Below are positions 16,021 through 22,392 of a stretch of 22,392 nt of DNA, one piece after another. The translations under genes and the position numbers were made by a program. The notes under the pieces are model-generated. The model saw only the letters and a program-made list of their open reading frames with translations. It had not been told where the DNA came from and did not search any database. This DNA is from Prolixibacteraceae bacterium (GTDB lineage Bacteria > Bacteroidota > Bacteroidia > Bacteroidales > Prolixibacteraceae), in assembly GCA_003537645.1 (NCBI GenBank), contig DPRM01000076.1, forward strand, positions 1-22,392, given 5' to 3'. Each line of letters opens with the position of its first letter. Position 1 is the stretch's first letter.

Positions 16021-17409
16021 TCACCTAATTCTGATAGCGTTGGGTGTCATTTGTGCTGAACCCTGAATTTGTTGGGTTACAGGTTGCAGATTTTGCATTT
16101 TCTCCCTTTCTTTTTCCGCCCTGATTTTGGCATCTTCCTTTTCTTTTTTCATCTCCTCAAAAATCTCCAGGCCATTAAATTTCAGATTATTTGCGCCTTC
16201 GGGTTCGGTCAGCCAAACCACATCGCCAGCTTTCAGGCCTTTCCTTATCAAAACATGATTCTCATTTTCATCGCCCAGCCAAACAATTTGTTTTACTGGT
16301 TTATCGGTACCCAGATAAACAAATTTCAGGCTGTCGTTTTCAAAAACAGCATCCGAAGCAATCATTAAAGTATCGGCAAAAGTTCCTGCTTCAATTGCGT
16401 TGCTGGTGGTCATCGCAGGTTTCAGGTCATTATCAATCCCAAAGATTTTGATTTTCACTTCAAATACTTTGGCATCGCTGTTTGGCATTGCCTGACCAAT
16501 GTTTGCCACCGCTATTACACTACCGGTCAACTGTTTATCCGGAAAAGCATCAATTCCAAGTTTCACATTCTGCCCGATTTTTATTTTCGAAATGTCAATT
16601 TCATTGATGTAAGTTCTCGAAATCAGATTCGTCATTTCTGGAATAGTTGCGATTACCGAGTTATAAGGCCCAACTTTCGATCCGGTCTTAATAATTTCGC
16701 CCCACGAAAATTTCATATAAGTTAGAATTCCGGCTTTGGGAGCAGTAATTTCGAGCGAATTAAATAATTTCTCAAGCTCCTGCGAGCGCTCCAAAACCTG
16801 ACGGTAATTGATGTAGCGGCGCTCAACCTTGTTCTCTTCCTGACGCTTTTTCAGCTTGTAGGCCATTTGCTCCTGCTCAAGTCTGCGGGCAGCCTTTTCA
16901 TTATCCATACTTGCCTTTTTCTGAATAGAAGGCGATTCGAAAACCGATTCTTCCATGATAATCTTCTTTTCAGCCAAATCAAGTCTTGCATTGGTGATAA
17001 TATCGCGCTGATTGCTAAGGTTCAGGTTCGAATCAATTTTGCCGTCCTCGTATTCCGATAAAGTCCGTTCCAGATCGTCCTGCGCTGCTTTTATCTGTTC
17101 CTCAACGGCTTTATGATCTAAAGTAGCCACATAATCTCCGGAATCCACCAAAGTTCCCTCTTCAACCATATCGGTGATCGTCAATTCATAAATTCGAAGG
17201 TTTCTGTCATTTAACTTCTCCGGGATGTTAATACTAATCGATTTTTCAGATTCAAGTTGCCCCGATGAGAAAATAACCGCACTGAAAGTTCCGCGTTGAA
17301 CCTCTGTAGTGATTTTTGAAAAATCGGTTTCTCCTTGCCGGAATGAAAGATAAAGTACAAGCAGTAAAACAGCGGCAAGTACCAAATAAATGATCCTTTT
17401 TGTATTCAT
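16021..17409 (-). CDS. Membrane fusion protein 1 (MacA/HlyD-type) with charged C-terminal tail
   Basis: First gene of the efflux operon, encoding a periplasmic adaptor of 462 residues. It has an N-terminal anchor helix (about 5-22), a first lipoyl half with SGDYVATLDHKAVEEQI (about 90-107), a coiled-coil hairpin rich in Glu, Lys and Arg (about 108-225), and a second lipoyl half with ITAPKAGILTY (about 230-240). A beta barrel and a membrane-proximal domain follow, to about 415. Beyond the usual end there is a tail of about 45 residues, first strongly charged and helical (EEMKKEKEDAKIRAEKEREK), then Gln/Pro/Asn-rich. The paralogue encoded last in the operon lacks this tail. The upstream gap carries only weak promoter matches. 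The overall pairing with permease and TolC is clear, the cargo is not. Confidence 0.9.
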   Translation of the reverse strand: MNTKRIIYLVLAAVLLLVLYLSFRQGETDFSKITTEVQRGTFSAVIFSSGQLESEKSISINIPEKLNDRNLRIYELTITDMVEEGTLVDSGDYVATLDHKAVEEQIKAAQDDLERTLSEYEDGKIDSNLNLSNQRDIITNARLDLAEKKIIMEESVFESPSIQKKASMDNEKAARRLEQEQMAYKLKKRQEENKVERRYINYRQVLERSQELEKLFNSLEITAPKAGILTYMKFSWGEIIKTGSKVGPYNSVIATIPEMTNLISRTYINEIDISKIKIGQNVKLGIDAFPDKQLTGSVIAVANIGQAMPNSDAKVFEVKIKIFGIDNDLKPAMTTSNAIEAGTFADTLMIASDAVFENDSLKFVYLGTDKPVKQIVWLGDENENHVLIRKGLKAGDVVWLTEPEGANNLKFNGLEIFEEMKKEKEDAKIRAEKEREKMQNLQPVTQQIQGSAQMTPNAIRIR

Positions 17410-17758
17410 GGTTTGTATAATTTGTTTTTATAGTTGGTTTAAATAGTAAAAGTTGAATTGCCAAAATAGTCTTCGCACAAAAATCCAATATCAGTTATCA
17501 ATTAACCACTCAAATTGAATTTTATTGCCGCTTTTTGGTCAACTTTTATGCCAAATATGTAAACAAAGTATATGTTCTATTACATTTTTTTACCAGAAAG
17601 GTAAATTTTGTTGCTTTCTGATACAAAAACTGATTGGAGATCTATTAAATTCTAAATGCTTTGTCACAATCTTAAATCAAAAAAGCTTAAATTAGTATAA
17701 AATACAGTGCTCGTCCAACTGTTCAGATTTTGATGCGTTCAAACTAAAACAAACCATT
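17410..17758. other. Divergent intergenic region, AT-rich
   Basis: A gap of 349 bases between the efflux operon (-) and the coiled-coil protein gene (+). No gene, tRNA or terminator is seen. For the operon the best candidate on the minus strand is CTATTTTG (17462-17469), imperfect, with TTG (17486-17488) 16 bases upstream and a start site about 46 bases before the ATG. For the + strand gene there are TTG (17634-17636), a 19-base spacer and ATGCTTTG (17656-17663), and closer in AGATTTTG (17725-17732); none matches TAnnTTTG exactly. A regulator could bind here, but no convincing operator palindrome was found. Confidence 0.4.
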
Positions 17759-18730
17759 ATGAAACAAATAATCCTGCTTATTGCTGCCATTCTGATGGCT
17801 ATTAGTGCCAGTTCGCAATACAAGGTAGAAGTTGAAACTGGTGAAAAAAGCATGTCGAAGGGAACCCAATTCGCATTTACAGTAATTATTCCTGAAGCAA
17901 ATACAAAGGATATTGAACCAGTATGGAAAAAGTATATCAACAACCGAAGTATTGGCGAACGGATAAGTAATCTTGCGACTCAGGTTGGAAATATTTTTAA
18001 GAGTGAGGAAAATCAAACAAGCCGCGACCGCCTGAAAGTTGAAACCAAAGGAGACGAAATGTACGTCAGGTCAATCGAAGTTGATCAAATCTCGAAATAT
18101 TCGATGGATGTTTATGCCCGGATTACCGAATTACCTGAAGGTTGCCGGTTTAGTGCATTCTTCCAATTTACTGATTCAGTATTCATAAACGAATCGAATG
18201 TTGATGCAGAACGGATTTTGTCGCTAAAAAATTACATTCGTGATTTTGGCGTTGAAGCGTACAAAAGCGTGGTTGATGATCAGATAAAAGTTGCCAAAAA
18301 AGAAGTTTCGCTTCAGGAAGGAGTCTTGAAAAAAATCGAAAGAAAAACAAAAAAGGAAGACAAATCAATTACGAATTTCGAAAGTGATATTCAGAAACAC
18401 AACGCCACCATTTTTGAAGTGGAGAACGACATCGTCAGGGTGAATGAGGCCATCACTTTGAAAAAGGATACTTTTTCGACGCTAATGAAAGAAACCCTTG
18501 AATATGATACCGCTAAAAAAGAACTTAAGGCACTCGAAAAAGAAAAATCGGGATATTTTCGTGAAATAAAATCCCTGAAAGGGAAAATCAAATCAAGAGA
18601 ACAAAATATCAAATCGGCTCACAAAAAAATTGCCGATAACGAACAGAAAGTGATTCGCCAGAGACAGATCATTCAGGACAAAGAAATGGTTGTTGAAAAG
18701 TTAAATGCGAAGAAAGAAGGAATTCAATAA
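17759..18730 (+). CDS. Secreted/periplasmic coiled-coil protein of unknown function
   Basis: I do not recognise a named family. The 323-residue protein starts with a clear signal peptide (about 1-19, hydrophobic MKQIILLIAAILMAISAS, then SQYKVEV). Residues about 20-150 look like a compact alpha/beta domain that alternates hydrophobic strands, with TKGDEMYVRSIEV and FSAFFQFTDSVFI as examples. From about 175 to the end there is one continuous, Lys/Glu-rich helical region with heptad-like spacing and no prolines, predicted to form a long coiled coil. There is no lipobox cysteine, second membrane segment or C-terminal sorting domain, so it is probably a soluble periplasmic protein. It is divergent from the efflux operon and ends in a terminator shared with glmM. 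A structural or adaptor-like role in the envelope is possible but unproven. Confidence 0.8.
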   Translation: MKQIILLIAAILMAISASSQYKVEVETGEKSMSKGTQFAFTVIIPEANTKDIEPVWKKYINNRSIGERISNLATQVGNIFKSEENQTSRDRLKVETKGDEMYVRSIEVDQISKYSMDVYARITELPEGCRFSAFFQFTDSVFINESNVDAERILSLKNYIRDFGVEAYKSVVDDQIKVAKKEVSLQEGVLKKIERKTKKEDKSITNFESDIQKHNATIFEVENDIVRVNEAITLKKDTFSTLMKETLEYDTAKKELKALEKEKSGYFREIKSLKGKIKSREQNIKSAHKKIADNEQKVIRQRQIIQDKEMVVEKLNAKKEGIQ

Positions 18731-18746
18731 TCTGAGAAATATACAG

Positions 18747-18789
18747 AATAAACAAGGCCGGTTCTAAATGTGAACCGGCCTTGTTTATT
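18747..18789. terminator. Bidirectional terminator between the coiled-coil gene and glmM
   Basis: A perfect 18-bp stem (AATAAACAAGGCCGGTTC, 18747-18764, with its exact complement at 18772-18789) closes a 7-base loop. The stem is GC-rich at the top and A/T-rich at the base, so it presents a T-rich 3' side on both strands. It fills the 60-base space between two convergent stop codons (18730 and 18791). Confidence 0.92.
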
Positions 18790-18790
18790 T

Positions 18791-20176
18791 TCAGGCAATG
18801 ATTGATTTTATGTCGTGAATAATGGTTTGAGCGAGTTGATCAGCTTCGTCCATCGAAGGAGCTTCGGCATAAATGCGGATGATTGGCTCGGTATTCGATT
18901 TTCGCAAATGCACCCAACGATCGGCAAAATCAATTTTCACTCCGTCGATATCTGTCACCTGCTCGTGCTGGTATTTCTCTTTCATTTTCAGGAGAATTCC
19001 ATCGACATCAATATCTGGTGTAAGTTCTATCTTATTCTTCGAGATGAAATAATCGGGATAAGTTTTGCGCAGTTCAGAGCATTTTAATCCTGATTTGGCT
19101 AACAAACTTAAGAATAGTGCAACTCCAACCAGCGAATCGCGACCATAATGCGATTCAGGATAAATAATTCCACCATTTCCTTCACCACCAATTACAGCAT
19201 TGGTAGCTTTCATTTTGGCTACTACATTTACTTCACCTACGGCCGCAGCCGAATATGTTCCGCCGTGCTTTTCGGTAATATCGCGCAATGCACGCGACGA
19301 CGACAAGTTGGAAACCGTATTTCCGGGAGTTTGGGCAAGTACATAATCCGCAATCGAAACCAGCGAATATTCTTCGTTGAACATTGAACCGTCTTCGCTG
19401 ATAATGGCCAGCCGGTCAACATCCGGATCGACCACAAAGCCAACATCTACAGCATTCTCGCGGATGATTTCGGCAGTTTCGATCAGGTTTTCAGGAAGAG
19501 GTTCGGGAGTGTGGGCGAAATGGCCGGTTGCATCGCAGTTAATTTCCACAATTTCTTTCACGCCCAAAGCCGTCAATAAAGCAGGGATAACAATACCACC
19601 AACAGAATTTACAGCGTCAATGGCCACCTTAAATCCGGCCTTTCGGATAGCTTCCACATCAACCAGTTCCAAATCGAGTACTTGCTGAATATGAATATCA
19701 GTATAATCTTTGGTGAAAACTTCGCCTAAATCATCCACTTCGGCAAACTGGTACGACTCGGTTTCTGCAATTTCCAACACCAAAGCGCCTTCGGCAGCAT
19801 TCAGGAATTCGCCATCCCGATTGAGCAATTTCAAGGCGTTCCACTGTTTCGGGTTATGGCTGGCAGTCAGGATGATTCCTCCCTGTGCCTGCTCCTCTTT
19901 TACGGCAATTTCAGTAGTTGGCGTAGTAGCCATTCCAAGGTCAACCACCATGCAGCCCATTCCTGAAAGTGTTGCCACCACGAGCGATTGCACCATTGGT
20001 CCTGAAATACGTGCATCGCGTCCCACAACAATTGTAATTAATTGTCCGGGGTGTTGCTGTTTGGCCCATTGTGCATAAGCTGCAGTATATTTTACTACAT
20101 CGAGCGGACTTAAACCTTCGCCTGGCTTTCCGCCAATTGTTCCGCGAATTCCTGATATTGATTTAATTAAAGTCAT
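18791..20176 (-). CDS. glmM: Phosphoglucosamine mutase (alpha-D-phosphohexomutase family)
   Basis: Cytosolic phosphohexomutase, most likely converting glucosamine-6-phosphate to glucosamine-1-phosphate on the way to UDP-GlcNAc for peptidoglycan and lipopolysaccharide. The 461 residues show the four-domain layout. ISGIRGT is at residues 7-13, and the phosphoserine loop TASHNPKQWN (104-113) has catalytic S106. The Mg2+ loop DPDVDR (250-255) has three aspartates, the sugar-specificity loop GEGNGG is at 331-336, and the phosphate-binding loop RKSNTEP is at 425-431. TASHNP followed by QWN, and GEGNGG, are usual for the GlmM-annotated enzymes of this phylum. A phosphomannomutase or phosphoglucomutase activity cannot be fully excluded by sequence alone. 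It is a single-gene unit. Confidence 0.88.
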   Translation of the reverse strand: MTLIKSISGIRGTIGGKPGEGLSPLDVVKYTAAYAQWAKQQHPGQLITIVVGRDARISGPMVQSLVVATLSGMGCMVVDLGMATTPTTEIAVKEEQAQGGIILTASHNPKQWNALKLLNRDGEFLNAAEGALVLEIAETESYQFAEVDDLGEVFTKDYTDIHIQQVLDLELVDVEAIRKAGFKVAIDAVNSVGGIVIPALLTALGVKEIVEINCDATGHFAHTPEPLPENLIETAEIIRENAVDVGFVVDPDVDRLAIISEDGSMFNEEYSLVSIADYVLAQTPGNTVSNLSSSRALRDITEKHGGTYSAAAVGEVNVVAKMKATNAVIGGEGNGGIIYPESHYGRDSLVGVALFLSLLAKSGLKCSELRKTYPDYFISKNKIELTPDIDVDGILLKMKEKYQHEQVTDIDGVKIDFADRWVHLRKSNTEPIIRIYAEAPSMDEADQLAQTIIHDIKSIIA

Positions 20177-20244
20177 ATAATTAGTATTTATAATTAAACG
20201 AAGTACGATTTACTATTCAGCAAACCACAAATGACAGATTGATG

Positions 20245-20252
20245 CAAATATA
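20245..20252 (-). promoter_or_regulatory. -7 promoter box for glmM
   Basis: TATATTTG on the minus strand is a full match to TAnnTTTG. It gives a start site near 20239 and a leader of about 63 bases. No -33 match is seen 19-21 bases upstream, where the stem of the neighbouring hairpin lies. Confidence 0.45.
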
Positions 20253-20257
20253 ATGAG

Positions 20258-20299
20258 CTAAAATTTAAAAAGGGCATCGGATCTCACCCTATGCCCTTT
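20258..20299 (-). terminator. Terminator-like hairpin downstream of the kinase gene
   Basis: On the minus strand a perfect 9-bp stem (AAAGGGCAT with ATGCCCTTT; 20291-20299 with 20269-20277) closes a 13-base loop. It runs directly into a T-rich stretch (TT, AAA, TTTT). It is about 200 bases beyond the kinase stop, so it either ends a long 3' UTR or belongs to a separate short transcript. Confidence 0.5.
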
Positions 20300-20336
20300 A
20301 AAGTTTTTCGCAAGACATTGAGTCTTTGCCGAAAAC
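20262..20336 (-). ncRNA. Candidate small RNA of two hairpins
   Basis: On the minus strand a full TAnnTTTG box (TAAGTTTG, 20342-20349) would start a transcript near 20336. That is the first base or so of a 12-bp hairpin with two single-base bulges (20305-20310 and 20311-20316 pairing with 20322-20335). The next element is the terminator-like hairpin at 20269-20299. The result would be an RNA of about 75 bases, nearly all of it in two stems. The -33 element is weak (TTG at 20365-20367, 15-base spacer). No known RNA family is recognised. It could equally be the structured 3' UTR of the kinase transcript. Confidence 0.22.
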
Positions 20337-20497
20337 CAAAACAAACTTATGAAAAAAAATTCCGCAATACGATTATATAACAATCCAGAAAAGAAACACC
20401 CTTACTGGAATTTTGCAGCTTGCCTGTTTTTAACGTATTTTAACAAAGGGAGATATTAAATCTTCAAATCTGGCCGCAATATTTCGAAACCCATTAC

Positions 20498-22201
20498 TTA
20501 TTCTGCAACTGGAATAGTAAAACAGAAATTGCTCCCTTTACCCAGAACACTTTCCACCCAAATTTTTCCGCGGTGCGCTTCGATAAATTCTTTACAGATG
20601 ATAAGTCCCAGTCCGGTTCCGGATTCATCATCGGTTCCCCTCGACGAAGAACTTTTATCAAGTCTGAAAAGTTTGTTTATTTGGTCATCATTCATTCCAA
20701 TACCTGTATCAGAAACAGTAAAATTTAAATTGTCCGATTCCAGAATTGCATTAACATTAACATTTCCACCTCTTTCAGTAAACTTGATTGCATTGGTTAC
20801 CAGATTCTGCAAAACAGAACCAATCATATTTGAATCAATTGAGACTGTAATACTATCATTTACATCCCAATCAAGGTGTATTTCCTTATTTTGGGCAATC
20901 GGAGCTACAATCATCATCGTATTGGAAACCAACTCTTCAATCCGGGTTAGCTTGGGAGTATATTTCATTTTACCCTTCTGCATTCGCGACCAAACGAGTA
21001 AATTTTGTAGCAGATTAAGAATCCGTTTGGTCAGTTGATGTACGATTTGTGAATTTTCAACACATTCGTCCCTATCGCCATTTTTTGCCGAGACAGTGAG
21101 CAATTCGCTATAACCATGAAGTGCAGTAAGGGGATTCATTAAGTCGTGCCCAATAATTGAAAAGAACTTATCTTTTTCAACCGAGTCTTTCATTACCTTT
21201 TTATTAAGGTCGATAATATTGTTCTGGAATTTGTCATTCTTATAGGCCAAAACCAGAATATATACAGCCAGAATACATGCCAGAATCATTAAGACAATTA
21301 ATATATTTTGCAGAAAATCAGTAGAACTCCTGACTGAATTTAAGAAAGAGTTATTTTGACTGGTTTCCTCGTTCTTGATGCTGGTTTCAATTTCATTAAT
21401 CAATTTTCGTATTTCATCAATCAGGCTATTGTTGAATTCTATCAATTTCAATTCGCTGTTTTTCAACTCATTAACCTTTCGAAATAACTCGCGAATGGTG
21501 GCTGAATTATCTCCCGAATTCTGATCCTGTAATTCTGCCAGAATTTGTTCCTGTGAAGGATTTCGTTGAAGGTTTTTTAGTTCTTCCTGCGTATTAACCA
21601 ACAATTTAGTTTCCACACTTTCCTGAATTTTTTCACCAACGATTGCGGTCTTTATCTTGCCAAGCAGGCCCTTCTTCTGGGTTTCTCTTGTTTCAGTAAC
21701 ACTTAGGGTATCAATTTTAACTTCTGACAGCCTCCCGATATAATTTTTTATTAGCGTTTGATTTTCCTCCAGACCTCCAAATGAAAGCATCAGAGAATCA
21801 GTTATTAATCTTAATCTGACGTAGATATCGGCCTCTTTTGTCTTTTCCTGAAAAATTTCTGTAATCGGATTTTCGTCCTTTTGAGATTCGTTGGCGATTG
21901 ACTTCTGTAACCGTTGAATATTTTCAGCAAGCGTTTTGACTTGCATTTTATAATCTTCAAAAACTTGTTTTTCAAAAGTGGTGCAATACTCCTTAAATCG
22001 CACTTCAACCAATAAGAGCGATTCGGTCACATCTTCCGTTATCATTATCCGCTCACGATTTTTCTGTGATAATTCCAATGCAGATTGAATTCTTCCTTTT
22101 TCATTAATAAGACCAACTATCATAACAATAATTAGCACAAGAATTAACGACATTAAAATAATCGTCGCAATTAGTCGTGTTGGTTTTTTAATTTTATCCA
22201 T
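20498..22201 (-). CDS. Membrane sensor histidine kinase with large helical sensor region
   Basis: Inner-membrane two-component sensor kinase of 567 residues. It has a first membrane helix at about 11-33, an extracytoplasmic region of about 265 residues that looks almost wholly alpha-helical and Glu/Gln/Lys-rich, and a second helix at about 298-320. The HisKA dimerisation domain has the phospho-acceptor in IIGHDLMNPLTA (H352). The HATPase_c domain has N-box NLVTNAIKFTE (466-476), G1 box DTGIGM (498-503) and G2 box GTGLGL (528-533), ending in WVESVLGKGSNFCFTIP. No receiver domain is fused and no response regulator gene is in the window. The ATG at 22201 has a strong Shine-Dalgarno, unusual here. 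A LuxR-type regulator gene lies 92 bases upstream on the same strand and may be co-transcribed. The signal sensed is unknown. Confidence 0.93.
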   Translation of the reverse strand: MDKIKKPTRLIATIILMSLILVLIIVMIVGLINEKGRIQSALELSQKNRERIMITEDVTESLLLVEVRFKEYCTTFEKQVFEDYKMQVKTLAENIQRLQKSIANESQKDENPITEIFQEKTKEADIYVRLRLITDSLMLSFGGLEENQTLIKNYIGRLSEVKIDTLSVTETRETQKKGLLGKIKTAIVGEKIQESVETKLLVNTQEELKNLQRNPSQEQILAELQDQNSGDNSATIRELFRKVNELKNSELKLIEFNNSLIDEIRKLINEIETSIKNEETSQNNSFLNSVRSSTDFLQNILIVLMILACILAVYILVLAYKNDKFQNNIIDLNKKVMKDSVEKDKFFSIIGHDLMNPLTALHGYSELLTVSAKNGDRDECVENSQIVHQLTKRILNLLQNLLVWSRMQKGKMKYTPKLTRIEELVSNTMMIVAPIAQNKEIHLDWDVNDSITVSIDSNMIGSVLQNLVTNAIKFTERGGNVNVNAILESDNLNFTVSDTGIGMNDDQINKLFRLDKSSSSRGTDDESGTGLGLIICKEFIEAHRGKIWVESVLGKGSNFCFTIPVAE

Positions 22202-22208
22202 CTGGCTA

Positions 22209-22215
22209 CCCCTCC
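22209..22215 (-). promoter_or_regulatory. Shine-Dalgarno of the histidine kinase gene
   Basis: GGAGGGG on the minus strand, 7 bases before the ATG at 22201, is a textbook ribosome binding site. The other genes of the window lack one. It confirms the start codon. Confidence 0.7.
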
Positions 22216-22293
22216 ATATTGGTTCTTAAAATTCATTATTTCAGATAATTGACCTAATTCGAGCCCAATAAAATATGCAATCAGTATTAAATA

Positions 22294-22392
22294 TTATTTG
22301 TCAATCGTGAGAAGAAAATCTGTGAGATTTTCTTCGTTCACTAAATTGAGTTTTTTCCGTAACCGGTATCTGGCAACATCTACACTTTGTGG
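22294..22392 (-). CDS. C-terminus of a LuxR-type (GerE-like) helix-turn-helix regulator, cut by the right edge
   Basis: Thirty-two residues and a TAA stop are visible on the minus strand, the rest lying beyond the window. The segment SVDVARYRLRKKLNL is the recognition helix and following turn of a LuxR/GerE-type helix-turn-helix. The last residues (ENLTDFLLTID) form the closing helix. In Bacteroidota this ending (SVxxARYRLRKKL, then an LTxFLL helix) is usual on regulators whose N-terminus is a TPR array or a beta-propeller sensor rather than a receiver domain, but the N-terminus cannot be seen here. It lies upstream of and in line with the histidine kinase gene, 92 bases apart, with no terminator between. 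Confidence 0.8.
   Translation of the reverse strand, partial: PQSVDVARYRLRKKLNLVNEENLTDFLLTIDK

Larger units (their letters stand above)
20177..20497. other. Intergenic region glmM - histidine kinase, with two hairpins
   Basis: 321 bases without a convincing protein gene. From left to right it holds the glmM leader and its -7 box (20245-20252), a 9-bp hairpin (20269-20299) that can act as terminator on the minus strand, a second hairpin (20305-20335), and a minus-strand TAAGTTTG box (20342-20349). About 150 bases of featureless AT-rich sequence then lead to the kinase stop codon. A 36-codon + strand frame (20349-20459) is present but has no supporting evidence. Confidence 0.5.

Noticed and set aside
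20349..20459. 36-codon + strand frame starting MKKNSAIRLYNN
   Set aside because: It has no ribosome binding site or matching promoter, no similarity I recognise, and it overlaps a minus-strand promoter-like box; chance is a sufficient explanation.
1..22392. Mobile elements, prophage, CRISPR arrays, tRNA or rRNA genes
   Set aside because: No transposase, integrase, terminal inverted repeats, spaced direct repeats, cloverleaf with CCA or rRNA-like sequence was seen on either strand.

Overview
The window looks like chromosomal DNA of a Bacteroidota bacterium, probably from the marine/anaerobic Marinilabiliales-Prolixibacteraceae side of the phylum. The phylum call rests on several things seen here: the fused SecDF, the DUF5916 outer-membrane protein, the TIGR02757 protein, promoter boxes of the form TAnnTTTG, and the near absence of Shine-Dalgarno sequences. 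The lower rank is inference. No tRNA, rRNA, insertion sequence, phage gene or CRISPR array is visible. Base composition and codon use look even throughout, so most of it is ordinary core genome.

Left part (1-9556, mostly + strand). A cut-off inorganic pyrophosphatase gene (ppa, -) is divergent from malate dehydrogenase (mdh, +), and each has its own promoter box. After a clear mdh terminator come a small soluble retropepsin-like aspartic protease and a small membrane-anchored protein of unknown function. Next is fused secDF with its own strong terminator. Then comes a probable operon: tatA, a LolD-type ABC ATPase whose TTG start overlaps the tatA stop, a TIGR02757/DUF2400 protein, and perhaps an AbgT-family transporter. 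Sec, Tat and Lol-type functions, all acting on envelope protein traffic, thus lie within about 4.2 kb.

Middle (9571-17409, - strand). A DUF5916 outer-membrane protein with its own promoter lies downstream of a four-gene efflux/secretion operon. In transcription order that operon is membrane fusion protein 1, MacB/FtsX-type permease, TolC-type outer-membrane factor, membrane fusion protein 2. The two fusion proteins are paralogues, and no ATPase gene is present in the operon. The only ABC ATPase in the window is the LolD-like one 9 kb away on the other strand.

Right part (17759-22392). A secreted coiled-coil protein of unknown function is divergent from the efflux operon. It converges on glmM (phosphoglucosamine mutase) across a perfect 18-bp bidirectional terminator stem. 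Upstream of glmM is a structured gap with two adjacent hairpins that could be a small RNA. Then come a membrane histidine kinase with a large helical sensor region and, cut by the window edge, the C-terminal helix-turn-helix of a LuxR-type regulator encoded just upstream of the kinase on the same strand.

The most interesting elements are the ATPase-less, double-adaptor efflux operon with its divergent unknown coiled-coil neighbour, the coupled tatA-lolD pair, and the two-hairpin stretch beside glmM. None is proven to be a new system.
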